From NCBI RefSeq assembly GCF_900215625.1, contig NZ_OBEK01000001.1, positions 1 to 64,000 on the forward strand: DNA of 64,000 nucleotides. The letters run 5' to 3'. A program made the translations under genes and the position numbers. Source of the DNA: Terribacillus aidingensis. Its GTDB lineage: Bacteria > Bacillota > Bacilli > Bacillales > Amphibacillaceae. Under the pieces are notes generated by a model. It was not told the origin of the DNA. It did not search any database and saw only the letters and a program-made list of their open reading frames with translations. Below are positions 39,236 to 49,629 of this stretch, piece by piece (positions within the stretch are counted from its first letter, which is position 1; each line of letters starts with the position of its first letter).

Positions 39236-39264
39236 ATTATAGTAATGTGGATAAAAAAAACCGC
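39236..39264 (-). promoter_or_regulatory. Probable dnaA promoter overlapping a DnaA box
   Basis: Minus strand -10 TATAAT (39236-39241) with a poor -35 GCGGTT at 17 bp (39259-39264). A perfect DnaA box TTATCCACA (39246-39254) lies in the spacer, which fits repression by DnaA. Confidence 0.5.
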
Positions 39265-39586
39265 GTAAATTGTGGAATCAGAGAGGTTTCTCCAGTTGTC
39301 CACTTTCCTGTTGATAAGTGCATCTACAGGGCTGTGAATAGATGTCCACAGCTTATCCACACATTGTGGATAATAGTTTTTGGCTAGGTAGTTATTCAAT
39401 CAGTAAAACACAAATATGATACCAGAATAATCCTTGTGTTGCAATGCGCATTCGACACTTATCCACATTCACTTGTACGTGTAGACAAAAAATATCCACA
39501 GGGTGCGATTATGTGAGTAAGTTGTCGAAAACTTGTGTGGAAAAAGTTATGCACAGGTGTATTAGATTAACACGGGTTGTGGATAA
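39246..39586. other. oriC: oriC, upstream part: DnaA-box cluster between dnaA and rpmH
   Basis: TTATCCACA-type boxes at 39246-39254 (reverse), 39353-39361 (forward), 39365-39373 (reverse), 39459-39467 (forward) and 39578-39586 (reverse), plus TTATGCACA at 39547-39555 and near-matches at 39342-39350 and 39492-39500. This is the second half of the bipartite origin and explains most of the 600 bp gap between dnaA and rpmH. Confidence 0.9.
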
Positions 39587-39618
39587 AAGAAAGGCAATTA
39601 GCAGCAAAAAATGAGAGG

Positions 39619-39648
39619 TTGACATGTTTGCTCATTTAAAAGTATAAT
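39619..39648 (+). promoter_or_regulatory. Sigma-A promoter of rpmH
   Basis: -35 TTGACA (39619-39624), 18 bp, -10 TATAAT (39643-39648), both perfect hexamers, 65 bp before rpmH. Confidence 0.85.
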
Positions 39649-39709
39649 GTTCAAGACTGTCTATGACCTTTCGCAATATTTTTTATATATCCTCGAGGGA
39701 GGTGTTTGA

Positions 39710-39845
<136 letters not shown>

Positions 39846-39847
<2 letters not shown>

Positions 39848-39875
39848 GACCACTTACTGTAATAGTGGTCTTTTT
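39846..39875 (+). terminator. Terminator after rpmH
   Basis: AAGACCACT / AGTGGTCTT hairpin beginning at the rpmH stop, followed by a T5 run. It may be partly read through to reach rnpA. Confidence 0.8.
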
Positions 39876-39934
39876 GACTTTATATACTTGATCAGTGTAC
39901 GAACACAGTTCCGACTGTGCTTTTACATGAGTGG

Positions 39935-39982
39935 AGAAGGAGAATAAACCAGAAGCTTAAATGCCGTGTTTATTCTCCTTCT
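39935..39982. repeat. Long inverted repeat between rpmH and rnpA
   Basis: A perfect 15-bp inverted repeat (AGAAGGAGAATAAAC / GTTTATTCTCCTTCT) with an 18-nt loop, followed by TTC. With the rpmH terminator and a small CACAGT/ACTGTG hairpin (39904-39919) it fills the 190 bp before rnpA. Confidence 0.7.
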
Positions 39983-40035
39983 TTCAAATTAAAAGACTAT
40001 TTCTGCTAAATAGGCATGTTTGAGGGGATCCTCTT

Positions 40036-40407
40036 ATGAAGAAAGAATATCGAATCAAAAAGAATGAAGCGTTCCAGGAAGTGTTCCAAAAAGGGAACTC
40101 CTTTGCGAATCGCCAACTCGTTCTATATTATAAGAAGCAGGATAACGGAGATGCGCATTTCCGTATCGGTTTGTCTGTCAGCAAAAAACTTGGAAACGCT
40201 GTTATGCGGAACAAGATAAAGCGCTATTTAAGACAAGCTTTCCATGAATTGGACGAGCAAGTAGCTGGCGGCTATGATTATGTTGTCATTGCGAGACAGC
40301 CGGCAAAAGACATGTCATATCATGAGCTGAAAAAAAGCTTGATCCACGTGCTGTGGAAACCGCGTCTGCTGAAGCAGCTGAAAAACCGAAATAAAGATAC
40401 AGAATAG
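40036..40407 (+). CDS. rnpA: Ribonuclease P protein component
   Basis: 123 residues, basic. Starts [32 protein letters not shown] and has the RNR signature region [17 protein letters not shown]. It binds the RNase P RNA and aids 5' maturation of tRNAs. Located between rpmH and spoIIIJ, the conserved order. A GAGGGGATCC segment precedes the ATG. Confidence 0.97.
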   Translation: MKKEYRIKKNEAFQEVFQKGNSFANRQLVLYYKKQDNGDAHFRIGLSVSKKLGNAVMRNKIKRYLRQAFHELDEQVAGGYDYVVIARQPAKDMSYHELKKSLIHVLWKPRLLKQLKNRNKDTE

Positions 40408-40441
40408 AGAAAGTCTTATGTAAGGAAGTTAAGGAGGAAAC

Positions 40442-41221
40442 ATGGTGCGTAAAAAAGGTATATTAGCGTTAGCGCTCGTGCTGCTTGTCGCAGCATTGGC
40501 AGGTTGTGCGCCGAACTCGGAGCCAATCACATCGGAGAGCACCGGATTTTGGAACAAATATGCAATTTTTCCTTTATCCGAGGTAATTCGCTACTTTGCT
40601 GAATTGTTCAGTGATAACTATGGCTTAGGAATTATCATCGTTACGGTGATTATCCGTCTAATCTTGCTGCCGCTTAACATTAAACAGCTGAAAAGCTCCC
40701 GTTCCATGCAGGCGATCCAGCCGGAATTGAAAGAGCTGCAAAAGAAATACAGTTCCAAAGATGCAAACACACAACAAAAACTTCAGCAGGAAACGATGCA
40801 GCTATTCCAGCGTCATGGTGTAAACCCGCTTGCGGGCTGTCTACCAATCATCGTTCAAATGCCAATCTTGCTTGCGTTCTATCAAGCAATCAGCAGAACA
40901 GAAGCGATTAAAGAACATGGTTTCTTATGGGTGCAGCTAGGTCAACCCGATCCATACTTCATCTTGCCGATTGTTGCAGGTTTAGCAACATTCTTGCAGC
41001 AGAAGCTGATGATGGCTGGGAATACGGCGATGGCGGCTAATCCGCAGATGACAATGATGCTTTATATCATGCCAGTTATGATTACTGTTTTTGCCTTGTT
41101 CCTGCCGTCTGCTCTAGCATTGTACTGGGTAGTCGGTAATATTTTCATGGTAGCCCAAACATTATTGATCAACAAACCAATGATGGCGGGGAACAAGCAG
41201 CAAGCTGATGGCAAAAAGTAA
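40442..41221 (+). CDS. spoIIIJ: Membrane protein insertase YidC/SpoIIIJ
   Basis: 259 residues with a lipoprotein signal ending ALAGC (Cys at about residue 22) and five membrane helices of the YidC/Oxa1 core. The positively charged groove Arg lies in [18 protein letters not shown]. SpoIIIJ inserts membrane proteins and is needed for forespore sigma-G activation with SpoIIIAE. A strong AAGGAGG site precedes ATG 40442. Its TAA overlaps the ATG of jag. Confidence 0.96.
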   Translation: MVRKKGILALALVLLVAALAGCAPNSEPITSESTGFWNKYAIFPLSEVIRYFAELFSDNYGLGIIIVTVIIRLILLPLNIKQLKSSRSMQAIQPELKELQKKYSSKDANTQQKLQQETMQLFQRHGVNPLAGCLPIIVQMPILLAFYQAISRTEAIKEHGFLWVQLGQPDPYFILPIVAGLATFLQQKLMMAGNTAMAANPQMTMMLYIMPVMITVFALFLPSALALYWVVGNIFMVAQTLLINKPMMAGNKQQADGKK

Positions 41222-41859
41222 TGAACCAGCTCACTGCTCGCGGGAAAACCGTAGATGATGCCATCCAATCGGCCCTTCAGCAGCTGCAAGCTGCCAAAGA
41301 AGATGTTGAAGTAACCATCATTGATGAAGGAAGCAAAGGTTTTCTTCGTTTATTCGGTGCCAAACCGGCTGTAGTAAAAGTCGTGATAAAAACAGATGTT
41401 ATGAAAGCAGCAAAAGCTTATTTGGAAAGTGTGATTCGACACCTGCATCCGAATGTCCAGGTGGAGATCACAACTCGAAAGAAAAAGCATGTGATGTTTA
41501 CGCTTAGCGGAGAAAACCTCGGCATATTGATAGGGAAACGAGGACAGACGCTTAATGCGCTGGAGCAGCTTGTCGAACAATTCCTGCATCAGCAAAAAGC
41601 ATATCATGTTACAGTTACCGTCGATGCGGAAGGATATCGATTAAAAAGGCGGGAAACTCTTGAAAAGCTAGCAGTGAATGCTGCCAGCAAGGCATTAGCG
41701 CTGCAAAAAGCGATACCTCTGGAACCAATGCCGGCAAGCGAACGGAAGATCATACATGCTGCACTGCATAAACAACAGGATGTTGAAACAGATTCGAAAG
41801 GGAAAGAACCCAATCGTTATCTCATCATCCAACCATCACAGGAAAAGTCTTGGCAATAA
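41221..41859 (+). CDS. jag: Jag/KhpB RNA-binding protein
   Basis: 212 residues. Jag N-terminal domain (TARGKTVDDAIQSALQQL), KH-II domain with IGKRGQTLNALEQLV, and R3H domain ending SERKIIHAALHKQQDVETDSKGKEPNRYLIIQP. KhpB-type proteins bind RNA with KhpA and influence cell division and elongation. The ATG overlaps the spoIIIJ stop by one base (TAATG), so translation is coupled. Confidence 0.96.
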   Translation: MNQLTARGKTVDDAIQSALQQLQAAKEDVEVTIIDEGSKGFLRLFGAKPAVVKVVIKTDVMKAAKAYLESVIRHLHPNVQVEITTRKKKHVMFTLSGENLGILIGKRGQTLNALEQLVEQFLHQQKAYHVTVTVDAEGYRLKRRETLEKLAVNAASKALALQKAIPLEPMPASERKIIHAALHKQQDVETDSKGKEPNRYLIIQPSQEKSWQ

Positions 41860-41874
41860 GCCAAGACTTTTTTT
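41845..41874 (+). terminator. Terminator after jag
   Basis: AAAGTCTTGGC / GCCAAGACTTT hairpin with a small loop and T7. Confidence 0.9.
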
Positions 41875-41881
41875 GTGCGCT

Positions 41882-42019
41882 TTATTCACATGTGGACATT
41901 TTTTGACAACCTAGCAAGTGTTATTTTTTGTTGTGGATATCTTTCTTTTTAATAGGCAAATGTGCTATTCTTATAAGTTAGTGAGTATAAACACAACCAC
42001 AGGATTAAACTGTGGATAA
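41882..42019. other. DnaA-box group upstream of mnmE
   Basis: TTATTCACA (41882-41890, consensus TTATNCACA), TTATCCACA in reverse (42011-42019, perfect), and one-mismatch variants at 41891-41899 (reverse ATGTCCACA) and 41932-41940 (reverse ATATCCACA), all in the 185 bp jag-mnmE gap. Confidence 0.6.
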
Positions 42020-42058
42020 ATAGATGAACTGAACAATAGATAGAAAGAGGTGAAAAGC

Positions 42059-43435
42059 ATGCAGCATGAAACAATTGCAGCTATCTCAACTCCAGTAGGA
42101 GAGGGAGCAATTGCCATTGTGCGGCTAAGCGGGCCAGAAGCAGTAGAAATTGCTGCAAAGCTTTTTGATGGTAAAGCATTGACGACTGTGCCAAGCCATA
42201 CCATTCACTACGGCAAGCTTATTGACCCTATTACCGGGGAAGTCGCAGAAGAAGTAATGGTTTCTGTTATGAAAGCTCCAAAAACCTTTACGCGAGAAGA
42301 TGTTGTGGAGATAAACTGTCACGGCGGTCTTGTTTCCGTTAATCGCGTCTTGGAGCTTGTATTGCAAGAAGGAGCACGCTTGGCAGAGCCAGGGGAATTT
42401 ACAAAACGTGCTTTCTTAAATGGCCGGATTGATTTGTCCCAGGCAGAAGCTGTCATGGATCTTATTCGCGCGAAGACTGACAGAGCGATGAACGTGGCGC
42501 TAAAACAAATGGACGGCAGACTTTCCCGACTCATTCAGAAGCTGCGTCAGGAACTGCTGGAGACTGTAGCACACGTAGAAGTGAATATTGATTATCCAGA
42601 GTACGACGATGTAGAAGAGATGTCGCACAATATGATGATTGAGAAGACACAATATGTGTATAAGGAAATTGAGAAATTGCTGGAGATGGCGAAGCAAGGT
42701 AAAATCTTGCGCGAAGGTCTGGCTACTGCGATTATTGGCCGCCCGAATGTAGGAAAATCTTCCTTGATGAATGCACTTGTGCACGAAAATAAGGCGATTG
42801 TCACAGAAATTGCAGGAACTACGCGAGACGTAATCGAAGAATATGTCAATGTACGCGGTGTTCCATTAAAACTTGTGGATACAGCAGGTATTCGGGAAAC
42901 AGAAGATATCGTTGAAAGAATTGGCGTGGAGCGCTCCCGCCAAGTATTGAAGCAAAGTGATCTTATTTTACTTGTGCTTAATTACGGCGAAGAAATCTCT
43001 GATGAAGATCGTCATTTATTCGAAGCTGTCAAAGGACTTGATGTCATTGTTATAGTGAATAAGACGGACCTTGCGCAGAAAATCGATTTGGAAGAAGTGC
43101 AAAAGCTGGCAGGAGACCGTCCTGTCATCACGACAGCACTTATAGAGGAAAAAGGAATTGATGAACTGGAGCTGGCCATCAAAGATACCTTCTTTGCAGG
43201 AGAAATTGATGGCGGCGACTTGAGTTATATATCGAATGTGCGGCATATTCAGTTGCTCAAGCAAGCATTATCTTCACTGCAGGAAGCAATGAATGGCATT
43301 GAAATGCAAATGCCGATGGATATTGTCCAAATAGATGTAACACGTACTTGGGAATTACTCGGTGAAATTATCGGGGATACCGTGCATGAAAGTTTAATTG
43401 ATCAACTGTTTTCACAGTTTTGTTTAGGTAAATAA
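42059..43435 (+). CDS. mnmE: tRNA modification GTPase MnmE
   Basis: 458 residues. N-terminal tetrahydrofolate-binding domain, helical domain, and an inserted G domain: [26 protein letters not shown]. The C-terminal FCLGK supplies the catalytic Cys. With MnmG it modifies the wobble uridine of several tRNAs. The ATG at 42059 is preferred ([18 protein letters not shown] site); a GTG three codons upstream overlaps the ribosome site. Followed by mnmG within 20 bp. Confidence 0.97.
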   Translation: MQHETIAAISTPVGEGAIAIVRLSGPEAVEIAAKLFDGKALTTVPSHTIHYGKLIDPITGEVAEEVMVSVMKAPKTFTREDVVEINCHGGLVSVNRVLELVLQEGARLAEPGEFTKRAFLNGRIDLSQAEAVMDLIRAKTDRAMNVALKQMDGRLSRLIQKLRQELLETVAHVEVNIDYPEYDDVEEMSHNMMIEKTQYVYKEIEKLLEMAKQGKILREGLATAIIGRPNVGKSSLMNALVHENKAIVTEIAGTTRDVIEEYVNVRGVPLKLVDTAGIRETEDIVERIGVERSRQVLKQSDLILLVLNYGEEISDEDRHLFEAVKGLDVIVIVNKTDLAQKIDLEEVQKLAGDRPVITTALIEEKGIDELELAIKDTFFAGEIDGGDLSYISNVRHIQLLKQALSSLQEAMNGIEMQMPMDIVQIDVTRTWELLGEIIGDTVHESLIDQLFSQFCLGK

Positions 43436-43452
43436 AAAAGGAGAGAATGAAC

Positions 43453-45339
43453 ATGACATACGATGCTGGACATTACGATGTCATCGTCATTGGTGCAGGA
43501 CATGCTGGCTGTGAAGCTGGTATTGGTGCAGCAAAAATGGGTGCGAACACTCTAATGCTGTCTATGAACCTTGACATGACAGGATTCATGCCGTGTAATC
43601 CATCCGTCGGCGGCCCTGCAAAAGGTGTTGTCGTGCGTGAAATAGATGCACTTGGCGGCGTAATGGGAAAAGTAATAGATAAAACACACATTCAAATGCG
43701 CATGCTTAACACAGGAAAAGGTCCTGCTGTTCGAGCATTGCGTGCACAAGCGGATAAACCGCTGTATATTACAGAAATGAAAAAACAACTGGAAAGTCAG
43801 GAAAACCTGACATTGCGTCAAGGGATGGTAGAACGTCTGATTGTGGAAGACGGCGTCTGCAAAGGTGTGATCACCGAAACAAAAGCAGCTTACTACGCGA
43901 AAACAGTTGTTATTACAACAGGAACATTTATGCGCGGCCGCGTAATCATCGGCGATGTATCTTATGAGAGCGGTCCGAATAACCAGCGTGCATCGGTTAC
44001 ATTATCTGAGCACTTAGAAGAACTTGGTTTCGAAATGGTGCGCTTTAAAACAGGAACACCACCGCGTGTAAACAGCCGATCTATCGACTATTCCAAAACA
44101 GAGATTCAGCCAGGCGATGACGAGCCTTTGGCATTCTCATATGAAACGACAGAATTCATTACCGATCAGATTCCTTGCTGGCTGACGTATACAAATGAAT
44201 TCACACACAATATTATTAACGAAAACCTAGGATTGTCGGCAATGTATTCCGGTATGATCAAAGGTACTGGTCCGCGTTACTGTCCATCCATCGAGGATAA
44301 AGTTGTACGTTTCAACGATAAACCGCGCCACCAAATCTTCTTGGAGCCTGAGGGACGCAATACAGAAGAAGTATATGTGCAAGGATTGTCGACTTCTTTA
44401 CCTGAATATGTCCAAAAAGAGATGCTGCAAACTATCCCGGGATTGGAAAACGCAGAAATTATGCGTGCCGGCTACGCCATTGAGTATGATGCAATGGTAC
44501 CAACGCAGCTTTGGCCAACATTGGAAACGAAAAAAATTGCTGGTCTTTATACAGCAGGTCAAATCAACGGTACGTCCGGCTACGAAGAAGCTTCTGGCCA
44601 AGGTATCATGGCTGGGATTAATGCTGCTGCAAAAGCACTTGGCAAAGATCCAGTTATCCTTGACCGTTCCCAAGCATACATCGGTGTCTTAATTGATGAC
44701 TTGGTAACAAAAGGAACAAATGAACCTTACCGTTTGCTTACATCACGCGCTGAGTACCGCTTGCTGCTTCGTCATGACAATGCCGATATGCGCCTGACTG
44801 AACTAGGCCATCAAATTGGTACAATCAGTGATGAACGCTATGAGCGCTTCCAAGAGAAAAAACGCTTGATTGAAGAAGAGCGCAAACGTTTAGAAGGAAT
44901 TATTATCAAAACAGAACCGCATGTGCTGGAACTGATGGAAGAAGCAGGATCTGTCATGAAAGAAGCTCAGCGCGCTTCAGATTTGTTAAAACGTCCAGAA
45001 ATCAAGTACAGCTTGTTGGAAAAAATCGTGCCGGCTGATATAGAACTGCCTGCTGACGTAAAAGAGCAAGTTGAAATTCAAACGAAATATGAAGGATATA
45101 TTGCAAAATCCATGCAGCAGGTAGATCGCATGAAACGCATGGAAAACAAAAAAATCCCAGACATCATCAATTATGATGACGTTAGCGGACTTGCCACTGA
45201 AGCACGTCAGAAGCTGCAAGAAGTTCGTCCGCTGTCTGTCGGTCAAGCTTCTCGTATTTCCGGTGTTAATCCAGCTGATGTGTCCATCCTGCTCGTTTAT
45301 ATCGAACAAGGTGGCCCTGCAAAAGCAGCAAACCAATAA
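43453..45339 (+). CDS. mnmG: tRNA uridine 5-carboxymethylaminomethyl modification enzyme MnmG
   Basis: 628 residues from this start. FAD-binding [19 protein letters not shown] at the N-terminus, [11 protein letters not shown], the [11 protein letters not shown] segment and a C-terminal helical domain that meets MnmE. An ATG two codons upstream (43447) is equally possible; 43453 aligns with MGYEAG of B. subtilis. Partner of MnmE in the same operon, with rsmG following. Confidence 0.97.
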   Translation: MTYDAGHYDVIVIGAGHAGCEAGIGAAKMGANTLMLSMNLDMTGFMPCNPSVGGPAKGVVVREIDALGGVMGKVIDKTHIQMRMLNTGKGPAVRALRAQADKPLYITEMKKQLESQENLTLRQGMVERLIVEDGVCKGVITETKAAYYAKTVVITTGTFMRGRVIIGDVSYESGPNNQRASVTLSEHLEELGFEMVRFKTGTPPRVNSRSIDYSKTEIQPGDDEPLAFSYETTEFITDQIPCWLTYTNEFTHNIINENLGLSAMYSGMIKGTGPRYCPSIEDKVVRFNDKPRHQIFLEPEGRNTEEVYVQGLSTSLPEYVQKEMLQTIPGLENAEIMRAGYAIEYDAMVPTQLWPTLETKKIAGLYTAGQINGTSGYEEASGQGIMAGINAAAKALGKDPVILDRSQAYIGVLIDDLVTKGTNEPYRLLTSRAEYRLLLRHDNADMRLTELGHQIGTISDERYERFQEKKRLIEEERKRLEGIIIKTEPHVLELMEEAGSVMKEAQRASDLLKRPEIKYSLLEKIVPADIELPADVKEQVEIQTKYEGYIAKSMQQVDRMKRMENKKIPDIINYDDVSGLATEARQKLQEVRPLSVGQASRISGVNPADVSILLVYIEQGGPAKAANQ

Positions 45340-45360
45340 TCCGTCGAAAAGAGGTACAGG

Positions 45361-46077
45361 ATGAACCAAACAGACTTTCTACAACAATTGGAACAGCAAG
45401 GAATCACGTTATCTGACCGGCAGAAACAGCAGTTAGAAGACTATTTTCATCTCTTAGTAGAGTGGAATGAAAAAATGAATTTAACTGCTATTACGGAGAA
45501 GGGCGAAGTGTATTTGAAACACTTCTATGACTCTATTTCTGCAGCTTTCTTCTTTGATTTTAAAGGGGATGAAAGTATTTGTGATGTAGGTGCCGGCGCT
45601 GGTTTCCCGAGTATTCCGCTAAAGATTATCTATCCAGACCTGAAGGTGACAATTGTCGATTCGCTGAAGAAACGAATTACTTTTCTTAATGAGCTAGCAA
45701 CGAAGCTTGGATTAACAAATGTCGCTTTTTATCACGATCGAGCAGAAAATTTCGGGAAAAATGATAGCTTCCGGGAATCTTTTGATTTAGTAACAGCTCG
45801 AGCTGTGGCCAGGATGTCTGTCCTTAGTGAACTGTGTCTGCCGCTTTGCCAAACAAAGGGACATTTCATTGCAATGAAAGGGCCGAATATGGAAACAGAG
45901 CTGCAAGATGCTGAATCTGCTATCCAGCTGCTTGGCGGCGAATTGGTGGAAAGCTTCACATTTGATTTACCGGAAGAGGGCGGTGAGCGGAATATTGCTA
46001 TCATCGCTAAGCGTCGAAAAACACCGAAGAAATACCCGCGAAAAGCTGGTGTTCCGAATCGTGAACCAATCGAATAA
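45361..46077 (+). CDS. rsmG: 16S rRNA (guanine-527 N7)-methyltransferase RsmG
   Basis: 238 residues. SAM-binding motif [15 protein letters not shown], then [12 protein letters not shown] and [11 protein letters not shown], typical of GidB/RsmG. Methylates G527 of 16S rRNA; loss gives low-level streptomycin resistance in many bacteria. A GAGGT site precedes ATG 45361. Operon mnmE-mnmG-rsmG ends at the hairpin at 46174-46210. Confidence 0.97.
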   Translation: MNQTDFLQQLEQQGITLSDRQKQQLEDYFHLLVEWNEKMNLTAITEKGEVYLKHFYDSISAAFFFDFKGDESICDVGAGAGFPSIPLKIIYPDLKVTIVDSLKKRITFLNELATKLGLTNVAFYHDRAENFGKNDSFRESFDLVTARAVARMSVLSELCLPLCQTKGHFIAMKGPNMETELQDAESAIQLLGGELVESFTFDLPEEGGERNIAIIAKRRKTPKKYPRKAGVPNREPIE

Positions 46078-46173
46078 GGAAAAGAAAATTAGTAGATGAA
46101 GTACCATACAAGCTTACCATTCTCAACCAATCTATGCTAAAATAGTAGATAAGGAACTGGCTCGGCTTATGCA

Positions 46174-46210
46174 AGCGCAGCAGCTTCTAAAGAGAACTGC
46201 TGCGCCTTTT
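46174..46210 (+). terminator. Terminator after rsmG
   Basis: GCGCAGCAG / CTGCTGCGC hairpin followed by CTTTTTAT. Confidence 0.85.
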
Positions 46211-46216
46211 TATACG

Positions 46217-46232
46217 TGTTTCACGTGAAACA
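46217..46232. other. parS site upstream of noc
   Basis: TGTTTCACGTGAAACA, a perfect 16-bp palindrome matching the Spo0J/ParB consensus. Confidence 0.95.
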
Positions 46233-46293
46233 TTTACTATTCCTTATGTACCTGCTTGCTAGATTAGGATTGTAAAAAAGGTGGTGTCTGAGG

Positions 46294-47145
46294 ATGTTAC
46301 ACCCTTTCAGCCGTATTTTTGGGCTAGGTGATAAATCGGATTCAGCGGAAACGGAAAACGATGTGCAACAGGATGAAGTAATGAACCTGCCGGTACAGGA
46401 CATTGTTCCGAACCAATACCAGCCAAGAACGGTTTTCCAGGAAGAGAAAATCAAAGAATTGGCCCAGACTATTCGCACACATGGTATTATTCAGCCAATT
46501 GTCGTGCGGAAAATCGCAGAGGGCGGATATGAGTTAATTGCTGGAGAACGACGCTGGCGTGCGGTAACGTCGCTGGAGTGGGAAACTGTGCCTGCCATCA
46601 TCCGTGAGATGTCAGATACAGAAACGGCATCTGTAGCACTGATTGAGAACTTACAGCGAGAAGAATTGACAGTTATTGAAGAAGCTCTTGCTTATGAGCG
46701 TCTGTTGGAACTGCATTCTTTAACACAGGAAGCATTGGCACAGCGGCTTGGAAAAAGCCAATCAACAATCGCTAATAAAATGCGATTGTTGAAATTGCCT
46801 GATGCGGTGCAAACAGCTTTGCTGGAGAAGAAGATCACAGAGCGGCATGCTCGCGCACTCATTGTATTAAAAGATGCAGAGAAGCAGGAAATCATACTGC
46901 AGGAGATCATTGAAAAAGAACTGAATGTAAAAGAAACAGAGGCACGTATCGCCCGCATGGTCAACGCACCGCCGAAAAAGAAACGGCCGAAAATGAAGGG
47001 TGTCAACAAAGATATGCGCATCGCTATGAACACAATACGTCAGTCGCTGTCTATGGTTTCCGATACAGGTATCAATTTGGAGACAGAGGAAGAAGACTTG
47101 GACGATTACTATCAAATAACAATTAAGATACCGAAAAAATCTTAA
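46294..47145 (+). CDS. noc: Nucleoid occlusion protein Noc
   Basis: 283 residues. ParB-like: N-terminal membrane-targeting helix [15 protein letters not shown]-binding ParB fold with GERRWRA and [15 protein letters not shown], helix-turn-helix [20 protein letters not shown], and C-terminal dimer domain with [12 protein letters not shown] that separates Noc from Spo0J. It blocks septum formation over the nucleoid. GTGTCTGAGG precedes the start. It is a paralogue of spo0J two genes on. Confidence 0.95.
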   Translation: MLHPFSRIFGLGDKSDSAETENDVQQDEVMNLPVQDIVPNQYQPRTVFQEEKIKELAQTIRTHGIIQPIVVRKIAEGGYELIAGERRWRAVTSLEWETVPAIIREMSDTETASVALIENLQREELTVIEEALAYERLLELHSLTQEALAQRLGKSQSTIANKMRLLKLPDAVQTALLEKKITERHARALIVLKDAEKQEIILQEIIEKELNVKETEARIARMVNAPPKKKRPKMKGVNKDMRIAMNTIRQSLSMVSDTGINLETEEEDLDDYYQITIKIPKKS

Positions 47146-47164
47146 CTATATGTACGCCTTCATA

Positions 47165-47194
47165 GAATCCCATCTTGCTGCAAGATGGGATTTT
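47165..47194 (+). terminator. Terminator after noc
   Basis: AATCCCATCTTG / CAAGATGGGATTTT with a 3-nt loop. Confidence 0.85.
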
Positions 47195-47297
47195 ATATAG
47201 GAAAAGTGAGCAACTTTTTTAAAACTATGAATTTATCCGTTGGTTTAGGTGGAAAAGTGATAAAATAAACGTATTGAGTTTGAGGTAGGTGACACCA

Positions 47298-48080
47298 TTG
47301 GGCAAAGTAATCGCAATAGCAAATCAAAAGGGCGGTGTTGGGAAAACAACTTCCAGCGTCAATTTGAGTGCTTGCCTGGCTTTTTTAGGTAATAAAGTAT
47401 TGCTTGTAGATATTGATCCGCAAGGGAATGCTACTAGCGGTGTTGGTGTAAACAAAGCAGATGTTGAAAATTGTGTGTATAATGTCCTTGTTGAAGATTT
47501 AGAAGCAGAGAAAGTTCTTGTACCGACTGCAGTTGATCATTTGGATGTTATACCAGCAACGATTCAGCTTGCAGGCGCCGAGATTGAGCTAGTGCCGACA
47601 ATATCAAGAGAAGTTCGTCTGAAAAAAGCAATTGATAGTGTGAAAGATAACTATGATTATGTCATTATCGATTGTCCGCCTTCCTTAGGTTTGCTGACAT
47701 TGAATGCATTGACAGCAGCCGATACAGTCCTCATACCAGTCCAATGCGAGTATTATGCATTGGAAGGGCTTAGTCAATTATTGAATACAATTCGTCTCGT
47801 ACAAAAGCATTTGAACAAACACCTGATGATAGAAGGTGTCCTGTTGACTATGCTGGATGCACGTACAAACTTAGGGCTTCAAGTCATTGAAGAAGTTAAG
47901 AAATATTTTCAAGATAAAGTATATCAGTCTATTATTCCAAGAAACGTAAGACTAGGGGAAGCACCTAGTCATGGTCAGCCGATCATTATTTACGATCCAA
48001 AGTCACGTGGAGCAGAGGTTTATTTAGACTTAGCAAAGGAAGTGATGGCGCATGGCCAAAGGGTTGGGGAAAGGTCTTAA
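47298..48080 (+). CDS. soj: Chromosome partitioning ATPase Soj (ParA)
   Basis: 260 residues from a TTG start (MGKVIAIANQKGG), which aligns with B. subtilis Soj; a GTG three codons upstream (47289) is the alternative. Deviant Walker A KGGVGKTT, Walker B VIIDCPPSLG and the ParA segment IPVQCEYYALEGLSQL. Works with Spo0J/parS in origin segregation and regulates DnaA. Its end overlaps the spo0J start by 29 bp. Confidence 0.96.
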   Translation: MGKVIAIANQKGGVGKTTSSVNLSACLAFLGNKVLLVDIDPQGNATSGVGVNKADVENCVYNVLVEDLEAEKVLVPTAVDHLDVIPATIQLAGAEIELVPTISREVRLKKAIDSVKDNYDYVIIDCPPSLGLLTLNALTAADTVLIPVQCEYYALEGLSQLLNTIRLVQKHLNKHLMIEGVLLTMLDARTNLGLQVIEEVKKYFQDKVYQSIIPRNVRLGEAPSHGQPIIIYDPKSRGAEVYLDLAKEVMAHGQRVGERS

Positions 48081-48891
48081 TGCTTTCTTTCCGGAATTAG
48101 AAATGAAGGAAGAAGATCAAATTCAGGAAATCGCAATCAGTGATTGCCGAGCAAATCCGTATCAGCCGCGCAAAGTCTTTGCTGCCGAAGCCATTGAAGA
48201 ACTAAAGCAATCCATACAAGAATACGGTATTCTGCAGCCGCTTATTGTGCGTAAGAGTATTAAAGGTTATGAGATTGTAGCTGGTGAAAGAAGATTTCGT
48301 GCTGCTAAAGCAGCAGGAATGAAAAAAGTTCCGGCAATCATTAAATCATTGGATGATGAAAAGATGATGGAGCTTGCCCTTTTGGAAAATCTTCAACGGG
48401 AAGATCTTACACCAATTGAGGAAGCACAAGCTTATTTCAATCTAATGAATGAATTGGATATTACACAAGAGACTTTAGCAAAGCGATTAGGGAAAAGCCG
48501 TTCTCATATTGCTAACCTTGTTCGTCTGCTATCGCTGCCTCCTTCTATTAGTGATTTAATCAATCAGGGAGAGTTATCCATGGGGCACGGACGGGCTATG
48601 TTAGGGCTTAAAGATAAGAACAAACTGCAGCCGTTAGTAGAAAAAATAAGAACAGAATCATTGAATGTTCGGCAGGTAGAACAACTGATTATGAAGCTGA
48701 ACAATAATGTACCTGAAACAGACAAGAAGAAACCAGTAAAGGATATCTTCCTTGTTCAGACCGAATCACAGCTGCGTAATCAATTTGGGACAGATGTGAC
48801 GATTCATCGCGGTAAGCGGAAAGGTAAAATTGAAATCCAATTCTTTTCCGATGAAGACTTAGAACGGATTTTAAACGTACTGAATAGATAA
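48052..48891 (+). CDS. spo0J: Chromosome partitioning protein Spo0J (ParB)
   Basis: 279 residues. Starts MAKGLGKGLNAFFPE; CTP-binding ParB domain with GERRFRAAK (C-motif) and LALLENLQREDLTPIEEA, helix-turn-helix LAKRLGKSRSHIANLVRLL, C-terminal dimer domain. Loads at parS and spreads as a clamp to recruit SMC. The B. subtilis gene has a parS inside its own reading frame; here the perfect sites lie in intergenic spacers instead. Confidence 0.97.
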   Translation: MAKGLGKGLNAFFPELEMKEEDQIQEIAISDCRANPYQPRKVFAAEAIEELKQSIQEYGILQPLIVRKSIKGYEIVAGERRFRAAKAAGMKKVPAIIKSLDDEKMMELALLENLQREDLTPIEEAQAYFNLMNELDITQETLAKRLGKSRSHIANLVRLLSLPPSISDLINQGELSMGHGRAMLGLKDKNKLQPLVEKIRTESLNVRQVEQLIMKLNNNVPETDKKKPVKDIFLVQTESQLRNQFGTDVTIHRGKRKGKIEIQFFSDEDLERILNVLNR

Positions 48892-48927
48892 AAGCCAAGA
48901 GAAAAAGCAACTTCTCTTGGCTTTTTT
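48891..48927. terminator. Bidirectional terminator between spo0J and yyaC
   Basis: AAGCCAAGAG / CTCTTGGCTT hairpin with T6, right after the spo0J stop. Confidence 0.88.
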
Positions 48928-48930
48928 GTA

Positions 48931-48946
48931 TGTTTCACGTGAAACA
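48931..48946. other. parS site between spo0J and yyaC
   Basis: TGTTTCACGTGAAACA, perfect match, located between the terminator and the end of yyaC. Confidence 0.95.
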
Positions 48947-48948
48947 TA

Positions 48949-49542
48949 TCAGTTTTCGGCAGCAGTTTTGTCGGGAGATAGGATAGGTACTTGTCTTTGG
49001 TCAACAGCTAATAGTAAGGCATTAATCTTATAAGCAAGCTGCATAACGAGATGCAGACGTGTGTTTTGCAATACAAAATATTCCATGTCGCCACTGGCAT
49101 TCACGATGCCGGTAATTTGTGCATCTCCAACAGCTGGAAGGTTCTTTTTTAAGGCAGCCCCTGGACGCAGCGGGGTAGGGGAAACAATAATGGACCCTAT
49201 TGATGTAGTTCTGCCTAAACAAGCGTCAATTGCAATAATAAAAGCATTTGGATGTCTTTTTTCTATTAGCTGCAGACGTTCCACAAGATTAACAGCATGA
49301 ACAGGAGATTCCAATGTGCCGTACACATGAAGTCTGTTCAGCGGTTTTTCTGTCAGGAAGGAACCGATAATTGGTCCTAATGCATCTCCAGTTGATCGAT
49401 CTGTCCCAATGCAAAGAACAACTATCTCACGTTCATCAGGAATCCATGAGCTGATTGTTTCATAAGCTTTACTCATAAGAAGGGGATCTTGATAGTCGCA
49501 GCGGAACTCCTTTTTTTTCGTAAATATTCTTTTCAGGCTCAT
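48949..49542 (-). CDS. yyaC: Spore protein YyaC (GPR-like, DUF1256)
   Basis: 197 residues with the DUF1256 pattern: VVLCIGTDRSTGDALGPIIG, VYGTLESPVHAVNL, IIAIDACLG, TGIVNASGDMEYFVLQNTRL. YyaC resembles the germination protease GPR and is a sporulation protein in B. subtilis. It runs opposite to its neighbours, as yyaC does next to spo0J there. Whether it is proteolytic is not settled by the sequence. Confidence 0.93.
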   Translation of the reverse strand: MSLKRIFTKKKEFRCDYQDPLLMSKAYETISSWIPDEREIVVLCIGTDRSTGDALGPIIGSFLTEKPLNRLHVYGTLESPVHAVNLVERLQLIEKRHPNAFIIAIDACLGRTTSIGSIIVSPTPLRPGAALKKNLPAVGDAQITGIVNASGDMEYFVLQNTRLHLVMQLAYKINALLLAVDQRQVPILSPDKTAAEN

Positions 49543-49629
49543 AGCTTATCCTCCATACACATATTGGTAATAGTATATAGCTTTTCTGCTTTTTCTATAC
49601 GTGGTCAGTTAAAAATTGGAGGGACTGTG

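Noticed and set aside
49489-49629. 47-residue N-terminal extension of the YkvI-like protein
   Set aside because: Overlaps the 5' end of divergent yyaC and has no ribosome site; ATG 49630 is well supported.
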